A stretch of DNA of 23,126 nt from 2-12-FULL-41-16 sp964473715 (GTDB lineage Bacteria > Patescibacteriota > Patescibacteriia > Magasanikbacterales > UBA922). Positions within the stretch are counted from its first letter, which is position 1. Each line of letters begins with the position of its first letter. The notes under the pieces are model-generated. The model was given only the letters and a program-made list of their open reading frames with translations. It searched no databases and was not told the DNA's origin. Position numbers and translations under genes: made by a program. Shown here in pieces: positions 5,563-13,055 of the stretch. The DNA lies in assembly GCA_964473715.1 (NCBI GenBank), contig CAYYQC010000015.1:1-23126 (forward strand). The letters run 5' to 3'.

Positions 5563-6936
5563 ATGTTTATAAAGAAAATCTTCCCAAAATCTATTCTCAA
5601 TTTACGTCATTTATTTTTTGCCTGGTATGGTGCTTGGAAATATAATCAGCCTTCTGAAGATCTAATTGTAATTGGTATTACCGGCACTAGTGGAAAATCT
5701 TCCACAGTTTATTTTATGCGGAAGTGCCTTGAGGCATTGGGATATACAGTAGGTTCACTTTCTACCATTGATTTTTATATTGATGGTCAAGATCAGTTGA
5801 ATAATCAAAAAATGACCATGCTCGGTAAAATGCAAACCCAAAAATATTTGCGTAAAATGGTCAAAGCTGGTTGTGATATTGCGATTGTCGAAACTACTTC
5901 TGAAGGTGCTGTTCAATATCGTGACCGGTATATTTGTTATGACTTCATGATTCTTACCAATTTATATCCTGAACACATTGAGTCACATGGAAGTTATGAA
6001 AATTATGTTAAAGCTAAAATGGGAATTGTAAAACGCGCAGGCCTAACGAAACGGAAAAATATTGCTCAGCTTTTGCCAACAACGATTAAGAAAATTAAAA
6101 ATAAGTACGCCACTTCAGTACCAAAAATAGTTTTTATTAATGGTGAAGTAGCCGAGGCTGAAGAATTTTTAAAATTGGGAAATTATGATTGGAAAGTAAT
6201 GTTTGGTCAATCTGAAAAATTAACAGTTCCAGAATCAAGTGTAAACACACCTTACCTCATGTCTCATTTACAAAGCAGAGAGCAGGGAATTGCTTTTAAG
6301 GTTGAAGATGTGCAATATCAAGCACCATTATATGGAGTGCATAACGCGTATAATTTGACTGTGGCCATTGCTGTGTTACGAGAATTGGGTGCTACTAAAC
6401 TTGAAGCTCAGGGCGTGATTGCTACTTGCACAAATGCTCCAGGGAGAAATGAATTTATTTCAGAAGCTGAAACCAAAGGCTTCAAAGTAATTGTTGATTA
6501 TTCTTTTGAGCCAAAAGCCATGGGAGCCTTGTATGAAGTGGTAAAATTGTTGTCACCCAAAAAAATTATTCATGTGTTTGGTTCTACGGGCGGAGGTCGG
6601 GATGTATCACGACGTTTTAGTGTAGGTGAATTGGTGGGTACAAATGCAGATGTGTGCGTTGTAACCGATGAAGACCCATATGACGATGAGCCAATGAAAA
6701 TTATGAATGATGTTGCTGAGGCCGTACGTAAAACAGGTAAAAAAGATAATGAAAATTTATTTATTATTCCTGACCGGCGTGTAGCCATTGCCAAAGCTTT
6801 GTCCATGGCCGGTTCAAATGATTTAGTGTTGGTAACTGGAAAGGGAAGTGAGCAGGCCATTGTGGTGGCGGGTGGTAAAAAAATTCCTTGGGATGACAGA
6901 CAAGTGGTGCGCGAAGAATTAGCCAAACTTTTGTGA
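5563..6936 (+). CDS. MurE-like Mur ligase lacking the N-terminal substrate domain
   Basis: 457 aa. The central ATPase domain starts unusually early: P-loop GITGTSGKSST at residues 38-48, where canonical MurE has ~100 residues (the UDP-MurNAc binding domain) before it. Later motifs follow MurE order: VETTSEGAVQYR, LYPEHIESHGSYENYVKAK (carbamylated Lys region), YGVHNAYNLTVAIAVL, then C-terminal VDYSFEPKAMGAL, HVFGSTGGGRD, VTDEDPYDDEP and GKGSEQAI. The DNPR motif of DAP-adding MurE reads DEDPYDDEP and GKGHE reads GKGSE, so the amino acid added cannot be inferred. Expected role: ATP-dependent addition of an amino acid to a peptidoglycan precursor in the cytoplasm. Overlaps the next gene by 4 nt (GTGA). 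Confidence 0.85.
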   Translation: MFIKKIFPKSILNLRHLFFAWYGAWKYNQPSEDLIVIGITGTSGKSSTVYFMRKCLEALGYTVGSLSTIDFYIDGQDQLNNQKMTMLGKMQTQKYLRKMVKAGCDIAIVETTSEGAVQYRDRYICYDFMILTNLYPEHIESHGSYENYVKAKMGIVKRAGLTKRKNIAQLLPTTIKKIKNKYATSVPKIVFINGEVAEAEEFLKLGNYDWKVMFGQSEKLTVPESSVNTPYLMSHLQSREQGIAFKVEDVQYQAPLYGVHNAYNLTVAIAVLRELGATKLEAQGVIATCTNAPGRNEFISEAETKGFKVIVDYSFEPKAMGALYEVVKLLSPKKIIHVFGSTGGGRDVSRRFSVGELVGTNADVCVVTDEDPYDDEPMKIMNDVAEAVRKTGKKDNENLFIIPDRRVAIAKALSMAGSNDLVLVTGKGSEQAIVVAGGKKIPWDDRQVVREELAKLL

Positions 6937-7649
6937 GTGAACAAAAACCCTTAATTAGTATTATTATTCCTGTATATAATCGGGCTGATGTTTTTATACG
7001 TTCACTGCACAGCGCAGTAGCACAAGATTATCCAAATACGGAAATTATTATCGTAGATGATGGTAGTGAGCCAGCGATTACCCTTCCATTTGAATTGAAA
7101 AATAAAAATATCCAGTTATATAGGCAGCTAAATCAAGGCGCGGGCAGTGCACGTAATTTTGGATTTTCTAAATCCACAGGCCAGTATGTATTATTTTGGG
7201 ACGCAGATTTGATGGCTAAACCATTCATGGTTAGTAGGCTAATTAAAGCTTTGCAAAATAATACAGGCACTTCATATGCCTACTCTGATTTTTATTTAGG
7301 GAAAAAACTTATGCGCGCCAAACCTTTTTCTGGCGCTGACTTAAAAAAAATAAATTTTATTTCCGCCAATATTTTAATTAAGCGCGAAGATTTTTATGGT
7401 TTTGACACCACGCTTAAAAAGTTTCAAGATTGGGATCTTTGTCTAACTTTATTAGAAAAAAATAAAACTGGAATGTATGTTCCAGAGTCTTTGTTCACTG
7501 CTATTCCGGGTGGAACTATGAGCGCTTGGTTGCCACGTATGGCATATAAAACTCCTTGGGCCTGGTTGCCAGGCATCCGTGCACGTGTTAGACAGTATCA
7601 TGAAGCGAGGCAGATAATTGCGTCCAAACATCATTTACCGCCAGCATAA
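6933..7649 (+). CDS. Family 2 glycosyltransferase
   Basis: 238 aa starting at GTG 6933, translationally coupled to the Mur ligase through the GTGA overlap. GT-A fold motifs: ISIIIPVYNR, nucleotide-sugar binding VDDGS (D42/D43), FWDADLM (D90-x-D92, metal binding) and FQDWDLCL near the acceptor side. No transmembrane helix, so probably cytoplasmic or peripheral. Substrate unknown; neighbours suggest cell-envelope glycan synthesis. The last 62 bp overlap the 3' end of the convergent membrane protein gene. Confidence 0.88.
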   Translation: MSEQKPLISIIIPVYNRADVFIRSLHSAVAQDYPNTEIIIVDDGSEPAITLPFELKNKNIQLYRQLNQGAGSARNFGFSKSTGQYVLFWDADLMAKPFMVSRLIKALQNNTGTSYAYSDFYLGKKLMRAKPFSGADLKKINFISANILIKREDFYGFDTTLKKFQDWDLCLTLLEKNKTGMYVPESLFTAIPGGTMSAWLPRMAYKTPWAWLPGIRARVRQYHEARQIIASKHHLPPA

Positions 7650-8985
7650 GCACAAAATATAAAATACCAAACCCATGAAATAACGCGGGTGTGGTTATGT
7701 TTATAATTATTAAGGTCAAAGCGCCGGCCATAAGTCCATGGGCAAAAGTATTTTGTTCTTTTGCAAAGTAAACAGTTTTAATGCTTTTTGTAAGAAGGGT
7801 GGTAAAGAATGCCAAAAAGGCGATTGTTCCTAAAATTCCAAATTCAACGAGCATTTCCAAGTATCCCCAGTCAAATTGGGTACGTGATACATATTCTTTT
7901 GTGGCAGGGTCCAAATATGTGACAATGGCTCCAAATCCAGAACCTAATATAGGACGTTCTTTTATTTGTCCAAGAGCGTTAGGTAAGATTGCCAGGCGAA
8001 TAGCACCGCTAACATCAGCTGTGGGGGCTACAGTGCCTCCTAGGCGCAAGCCAAGTAGCTCCAGGCCACTTGATTGCCCTCTACTAGAAATTAAATGTAC
8101 AGAAGAAAATAACACCAGTACTGAGAGTCCCGATAGTGCAGATACAATAAACCACTGTTTAAAGTTTTGTTTAATAACTAAAGCCAATAGACCAATCGCT
8201 AAAGCCAGAAAATAAATTCTAGAAAAATTCAGTGCCAAAACCAAAGCTGAACCAATTTGTAAAGCCCAAAGCATTTTATCTTTTGGATTGCGAATTAAAA
8301 ACGCGGTGATTACTATAATAATCGGTACAATCAACAGATGTTCAGGTAGAACAATTCGAAAAAAATGATTACCAAGGTCAGTGATTTTGCCAGAAGCCAC
8401 ATTTCTAAACCAATGATAATAAGTATCTGGTAAATAGCCTAGGCCACTAGAATATATAAATAACGTAATGGTAGAAAACAAAGTCGAGCCAATTACCCAT
8501 GCTTTAATAGTATTTAAAAATGGTTCTTTTAATTCTTCATACCATTCTTTGGCTGGAAATACCAATCCTAAAAAAGCGTATATAATCGCATCTTGTAAAA
8601 TATAGGTGGTGGTATGGTGGTGATAAAAGCCATTTAGCGTGGCATACAAAACAAAAAATCCTAAGGCCGTGCCACTGTAAATAATTGAACGATGTGGCCA
8701 TGGAAATTGTTTGGTTTTGAAAATATGAATAATCCAAGCAATGGCAAAAATTCCCAAAAACCAGGTTCTAAGTAGCAGGCTCTGCAATTCAAAAAAATGT
8801 CCAGCTCCATCGATTAAAAGTTCAGTCACGAGTAATAGCCAGCCAAACTTAAGATTTTTAAAACAATAATAGGCAAATGCAAGAATCAAAAGAGCGGCAA
8901 TCATTTGATTGGCTATAGGATGATGATATGTGAAAAAAGAAAGAAGGCGAATGAGGGAATAGGCTGCAACAAATAGGGCAACCAT
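7588..8985 (-). CDS. O-antigen ligase/polymerase-like multi-pass membrane protein (Wzy_C type)
   Basis: 465 aa if started at ATG 8985, which follows the fmt stop by 1 nt like the other junctions of this operon. An upstream ATG at 9042 would overlap fmt by 56 nt. Many hydrophobic segments span the protein. The large loop contains SGAIRLAILPNALGQIKERPILGSGFGAIVTYLD, the typical Wzy_C/WaaL region with the PILGSGFG motif, followed by FDWGYLEMLVEFGILG. Such proteins transfer or polymerise lipid-linked glycans outside the membrane. It is the last gene of the operon and has no obvious terminator because its end overlaps the convergent glycosyltransferase gene. Confidence 0.82.
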   Translation of the reverse strand: MVALFVAAYSLIRLLSFFTYHHPIANQMIAALLILAFAYYCFKNLKFGWLLLVTELLIDGAGHFFELQSLLLRTWFLGIFAIAWIIHIFKTKQFPWPHRSIIYSGTALGFFVLYATLNGFYHHHTTTYILQDAIIYAFLGLVFPAKEWYEELKEPFLNTIKAWVIGSTLFSTITLFIYSSGLGYLPDTYYHWFRNVASGKITDLGNHFFRIVLPEHLLIVPIIIVITAFLIRNPKDKMLWALQIGSALVLALNFSRIYFLALAIGLLALVIKQNFKQWFIVSALSGLSVLVLFSSVHLISSRGQSSGLELLGLRLGGTVAPTADVSGAIRLAILPNALGQIKERPILGSGFGAIVTYLDPATKEYVSRTQFDWGYLEMLVEFGILGTIAFLAFFTTLLTKSIKTVYFAKEQNTFAHGLMAGALTLIIINITTPALFHGFGILYFVLMLAVNDVWTQLSASLHDTV

Positions 8986-8986
8986 A

Positions 8987-9907
8987 CTAAGAAAGGACTG
9001 AGTGATGAATTTTTTTATTACCCGCAATAAATTCTTTGGCACTCATGGCAGATTTTCCTTCTAATTGTAAATTAAGAATTTCAATAGAACCATTGTTTGT
9101 GCCAATAAATAGACTATTATTCTCAATCAGAACTTTGCCTGGTTCAATCAATTTGGCTTCTGGTTTAATATCTAATAATTTTAAACGTTTACCTTCCCAA
9201 ATACTCCAAATTCCAGGCCAAGGGTAGAGTGCGCGAAATAGATTATAAATTTCTGCTGAAGATTTGTGCCAATCAATTTTTCCCATGTCACGATCTAATT
9301 TACCACACGTACTGGCCTTATTTGAGTCTTGAGTTTGGGGAGTAATGGAATGAGTAGCTAATTTGCGTACTGAATCTAACAAATTTGGTATAGCAATGCT
9401 CGCTAATTTTTTTTCCACATCTGGAGCGCGGTCATCAGGTGCAATAGCAATAATCTCTTGTTGTAAAATTGGGCCAGTATCCATGCCTGCGTCCATGAGC
9501 ATAATCGTGATTCCCGTTTGAGTGTCGCCGTGCAAAAGCGCGGCCTGAACTGGGGAAGCTCCCCGATATAAAGGTAAAAGAGAAGTATGTGTATTAATCA
9601 TGCCTGATTTTGGCCAATCTAAAATACTTTGAGGAATGATTTTTCCATATTGCGCCACAATGCCAAAGTCTGGTTGTGGAATGTCTGGAAAAACAAAATT
9701 TTTCAATGTTTCTGGTTGCAACACGGGGATATTTTTTGACTCAGCCAAAATTTTTACTGGTGGGGGAGTCATGATTTGTTTTCGTCCTACTGGTTTGTCT
9801 GGTTGGGTAATAACTAAAGATACGGAAAAATCTGTATTTTCCAAAATGCCAGTTAAAATCGAGGCTGCAAATTCATGTGTGCCAAAAAATACCACGGAAT
9901 ATTTCAT
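8987..9907 (-). CDS. fmt: Methionyl-tRNA formyltransferase
   Basis: 306 aa, usual length. Formylates Met-tRNAi with 10-formyl-THF for translation initiation. Catalytic motif SGMINTHTSLLPLYRGASPVQ with N105 and H107, and MDAGMDTGPIL with D143. The C-terminal OB-like domain follows (WEGKRLKLLDIKPE...). Starts 2 nt after def, the classic def-fmt pairing, so the enzyme that adds the formyl group and the one that removes it are co-expressed. No Shine-Dalgarno. Confidence 0.96.
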   Translation of the reverse strand: MKYSVVFFGTHEFAASILTGILENTDFSVSLVITQPDKPVGRKQIMTPPPVKILAESKNIPVLQPETLKNFVFPDIPQPDFGIVAQYGKIIPQSILDWPKSGMINTHTSLLPLYRGASPVQAALLHGDTQTGITIMLMDAGMDTGPILQQEIIAIAPDDRAPDVEKKLASIAIPNLLDSVRKLATHSITPQTQDSNKASTCGKLDRDMGKIDWHKSSAEIYNLFRALYPWPGIWSIWEGKRLKLLDIKPEAKLIEPGKVLIENNSLFIGTNNGSIEILNLQLEGKSAMSAKEFIAGNKKIHHSVLS

Positions 9908-9909
9908 AC

Positions 9910-10476
9910 TTAATCAATTTTGCGAACACCGTCTAAAACCACGTCAACGGGTAATTTCTTTTTATGTTCGCCATGAAATAGCTCTGGTGCTCGGTCAATA
10001 AATAAATGACCATCCAAATGATCAACTTCATGTTGAATAACGCGGGCAAAAAAGTTTTTGGCCGCAAATTCTATTTTTTCTCCAGTTTCACTAAGCGCAG
10101 TCACGTATATTTCTTGATGGCGTTTTACTTCACCATAATATCCAGGTACTGATAAGCAACCCTCATCATCTTTGGTGAATTTTTTATTCAATTTTTGATA
10201 CGCTGGGTTAATGAGTACTAAATCTTTTTTTGCAGGATCAGGCTTTTTACCCTCTGGTCGTTTATCATTGTGTACGGCTTCACGCCCAATTATACAGAGC
10301 CGCACATTTACAGCCACTTGCGGTGCAGCCAAACCAATCCCATCATTTTCGTACATGGCTGGGATCATATCTCTAATCAAAGTTTGAAATTCTGGAGATA
10401 GAATTTCTTCTTTGGTTAGTTCACGTGAACGCTCCCGTAAAGTACTCGTTGGAAGCATGGTAATGGATAAGGACAT
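9910..10476 (-). CDS. def: Peptide deformylase
   Basis: 188 aa. All three family motifs are present: GIGLAAPQ (46-53), EGCLS (105-109, metal-ligand Cys107) and HEVDH (149-153, two His ligands and catalytic Glu). Removes the formyl group from nascent protein N-termini in the cytoplasm. An insert of ~15 polar residues (HNDKRPEGKKPDPAKK) lies between motifs I and II. Starts 1 nt after priA. Confidence 0.97.
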   Translation of the reverse strand: MSLSITMLPTSTLRERSRELTKEEILSPEFQTLIRDMIPAMYENDGIGLAAPQVAVNVRLCIIGREAVHNDKRPEGKKPDPAKKDLVLINPAYQKLNKKFTKDDEGCLSVPGYYGEVKRHQEIYVTALSETGEKIEFAAKNFFARVIQHEVDHLDGHLFIDRAPELFHGEHKKKLPVDVVLDGVRKID

Positions 10477-10477
10477 A

Positions 10478-12247
10478 TTAGTGCGGTGAGGTTAAGGTAA
10501 TGGGGTTTGGATCTACTTTGGTATTAGCTAAAAATGATTCATGGCACCAGGTGCTTGCGGATAGAATATCAGATTCCTGGATTTTTACCATTACCACTGT
10601 CCAAAACTTATTTTGGTTTTTGGCTGAAGCTGGTAATGGGCCTTGAATAATAATGTTTTTAGGGTTTTTAGTCAATCGGGCTTTTAAATGATCTATGGCT
10701 TTTTTTGCACTTTCCAAAGCCGCACTTTCCGTTAATCCTGGGATTAAATATCGTACTAAATACGAATATGGCGGATAACCTAAATTTTGTCGATTACCTA
10801 GTTCACTACTATACCACTCATGGTCATTCTGAATGGTAGTAAGTAGTTGATGTTCAGTCGTATCACTTTGAATAAGTAATGGGGAATCACTTGGTAAGAA
10901 AAATTGAAATTGACGAATAAGATGCCGCAATTCTTCATGACTTAAATATTCCGCAAACATGGCTTGGCGCGTAAAATCCAATATTGCGGCCAAGCTAACG
11001 GTACTCCAATCCAACATACTAAGCATGGCTTTGGTGCCAATTAAAATTCTTGCGTTTCGACTGGGTGGAATAGAATCAGTAATTGTATTAATTGGAATAA
11101 TTTCAGTATTGGAAAATTCTTTTTTTAGCCATTTGGCCACTGTAGTAATAGTTTGGCCAAGCACTACCATGCGCATGCCCGCGCAATTAGGACAAAATTC
11201 GGGAAGTGGAGTATTAATAATTGTAGAGCAGTCGCGACAAATACCATTTTTTGGGGCAGAAGTAAGATTAAATAATAAAACAATATCTTGGTTTGGTTTA
11301 TTTTCCAAAGCTTCGTGAATAGCGGAAACGGTAGGAGAAAAAATTGGCGCACGTTCAAAAGTAGCGTCTGGAAAAATAATGCGCGGTGCAGGCAGTGTTG
11401 AAACTGGCGAGATAATTAGTGGGTATTTTTTTTCTTGAATAAAATAATAACTGGTCACGCTGGGGGAATAACTCATTTCTGAATAGGCCAAATTAAAATT
11501 ACGCACCTGCATTTTGGCCAAGTCTTTGGTGGTAAAACGTGGTGATTGGTCCCAATGTTTATGATTTTGGTCATGTTCAAATTCAATGACAATTCGGTCA
11601 AAACTTTGGTGCAAGGGTAGCCATAATGCGCCACGCGTGGCAATCATGGTTTTACATTCACCATTTCGAATCATAAACCAAAGTTCACGTTCTTCTTTGA
11701 TAGACAAATCACTGGACCATATTTTACATTCAGTTTGGCGGGCTACAGAAAGCGCAGACAGTACTTTTGAAATATCACTTTTTTGCGGCACAATAATAAT
11801 GAGTCTGTCCGCTTCATATCGTGAATACGCTGCTTGCTGTTCAGTTAAAGAATGATACCAGGAATATTCAGCCGGACCACTGGTTTGTATTTTTATTTTC
11901 CAATCTTTAATTTCTTCGTTATGAATTTTGTTTGGTTGCAAGGGTGGAAGTGCGCTTTTGATGGTTGAAGCTGCAGATACACCATAAAACTTAGCCATTT
12001 TGCCTAAAAAATCCAAATAATCACTACCTAATAATGGTGTGAGGTTAACAATTTCTTGAACTGGTTTTAAATCTTTGCCAATTTTATTTTCCACACGTTC
12101 TACTATTCCTAGAAGAGTTTGCGAACGGAAAGGAATTTTTACACATTGACCAGGTGTAATGGTTTTTTGTAATGATTCTGGCACGCTATACGTAAAAAAA
12201 TCCAACCCTCGAGGTAGTGTGCGGAGCGGCAGAACCTGAGCAATCAT
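10478..12247 (-). CDS. priA: PriA-like replication restart protein without recognisable ATPase motifs
   Basis: 589 aa, shorter than the ~730 of E. coli PriA. The N-terminal 3'-DNA-end binding domain is clear (RGLDFFTYSVPE...GQCVKIPFRSQTLLGIVE). The expected Walker A (GSGKT) is replaced by TSGPAEYSWY (~119), the DEEH box reads EFEH (~220), and the motif VI region (QRxGRAGR) reads IRQFQFFLPS. Only one CxxC pair set remains of the eight zinc Cys (CRDC...CPNC, ~335-357). The C-terminal LGYPPYSYLVRY and IIIQGPLPA motifs are kept. A DNA-structure-binding, non-helicase role is inferred; actinobacterial PriA proteins are a known precedent for loss of the helicase motifs. Operon position before def-fmt is common in bacteria. 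Confidence 0.85.
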   Translation of the reverse strand: MIAQVLPLRTLPRGLDFFTYSVPESLQKTITPGQCVKIPFRSQTLLGIVERVENKIGKDLKPVQEIVNLTPLLGSDYLDFLGKMAKFYGVSAASTIKSALPPLQPNKIHNEEIKDWKIKIQTSGPAEYSWYHSLTEQQAAYSRYEADRLIIIVPQKSDISKVLSALSVARQTECKIWSSDLSIKEERELWFMIRNGECKTMIATRGALWLPLHQSFDRIVIEFEHDQNHKHWDQSPRFTTKDLAKMQVRNFNLAYSEMSYSPSVTSYYFIQEKKYPLIISPVSTLPAPRIIFPDATFERAPIFSPTVSAIHEALENKPNQDIVLLFNLTSAPKNGICRDCSTIINTPLPEFCPNCAGMRMVVLGQTITTVAKWLKKEFSNTEIIPINTITDSIPPSRNARILIGTKAMLSMLDWSTVSLAAILDFTRQAMFAEYLSHEELRHLIRQFQFFLPSDSPLLIQSDTTEHQLLTTIQNDHEWYSSELGNRQNLGYPPYSYLVRYLIPGLTESAALESAKKAIDHLKARLTKNPKNIIIQGPLPASAKNQNKFWTVVMVKIQESDILSASTWCHESFLANTKVDPNPITLTSPH

Positions 12248-12248
12248 A

Positions 12249-13037
12249 TTAAAAGCGGAATAGACCGGTGAGATAGCCTACACCAAATGGAGATTCGTAG
12301 CTAAGTGATTCAAAACGCGCGTCAATATTTTTGAGCGCGCCAAGTAATATTAAAATTGAGCGATAGCCGCATTCTTTGGAAGCATTAACCATTTGTTGGT
12401 CTAAACTGGCAAGACCAACGGTGTTTTTGGCAAATAATAATTCCTGAACAGTATGGTCAAATTTTTTACCATTTACATTAAATCCGCCTGGTGCGCGAGC
12501 ACTCAAGGTATGTGACAAGTCACCAGATGCGATTATGGCTACGCGCGTACCATTTGGAATTAAAACTTCTTTTAGGTGTTCACCAAAATCCAAATGTTGT
12601 TTGGCTGAAAGCGTACTAAATCCTACTGGTAAAATTTTTACATTGTGTAAATGCTCAGTGAGAAATAAAGCGGGAATACCTACACCATGATCTACCACAT
12701 GGTCATTTACTAAACGAATAGGGACAGGGGAATTGGAGATATGACTCACTTTGGTGGCTAATGCCGTAGCCCCTTTCCACAATGGTTTGGTTTCTTGATC
12801 ACCAAACTCGGCGAAATTAGAAGTAAAATCTGGATGTGCATTAACAGTAAAAGACTCTTTAAACGCGCCAGTGTGCGCAGAAATAATCACAATTACTTCT
12901 GGCTGAGCCGCGTATAATTCTTTTTCTAGTTCAGTAAACGCTGCCCGCGTCGCGGCCAAACGTTCACGCACATTTTCTGGTACTGAAGGTAATAGAATTG
13001 GAGGATGTGGGGTAATGGCTGCAAATACAATGGACAT
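12249..13037 (-). CDS. LigB/MEMO-like class III extradiol dioxygenase-fold protein
   Basis: 262 aa. Family signatures: AAITPHPPILLPSV with H11, VIVIISAH, HVVDHGVGIPALFL and IIASGDLSHTLSARAPGGF. In LigB enzymes His residues in these loops bind Fe(II), while in MEMO and AmmeMemoRadiSam-type proteins the same fold has other roles. No ring-cleavage pathway partners are nearby, so aromatic degradation is unlikely; the AMMECR1 and radical-SAM partners are not in the window either. Gene spacing: 18 nt after the cell-wall hydrolase, 1 nt before priA. Confidence 0.8.
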   Translation of the reverse strand: MSIVFAAITPHPPILLPSVPENVRERLAATRAAFTELEKELYAAQPEVIVIISAHTGAFKESFTVNAHPDFTSNFAEFGDQETKPLWKGATALATKVSHISNSPVPIRLVNDHVVDHGVGIPALFLTEHLHNVKILPVGFSTLSAKQHLDFGEHLKEVLIPNGTRVAIIASGDLSHTLSARAPGGFNVNGKKFDHTVQELLFAKNTVGLASLDQQMVNASKECGYRSILILLGALKNIDARFESLSYESPFGVGYLTGLFRF

Positions 13038-13055
13038 ATCAGTGTGCTAAGCGCA

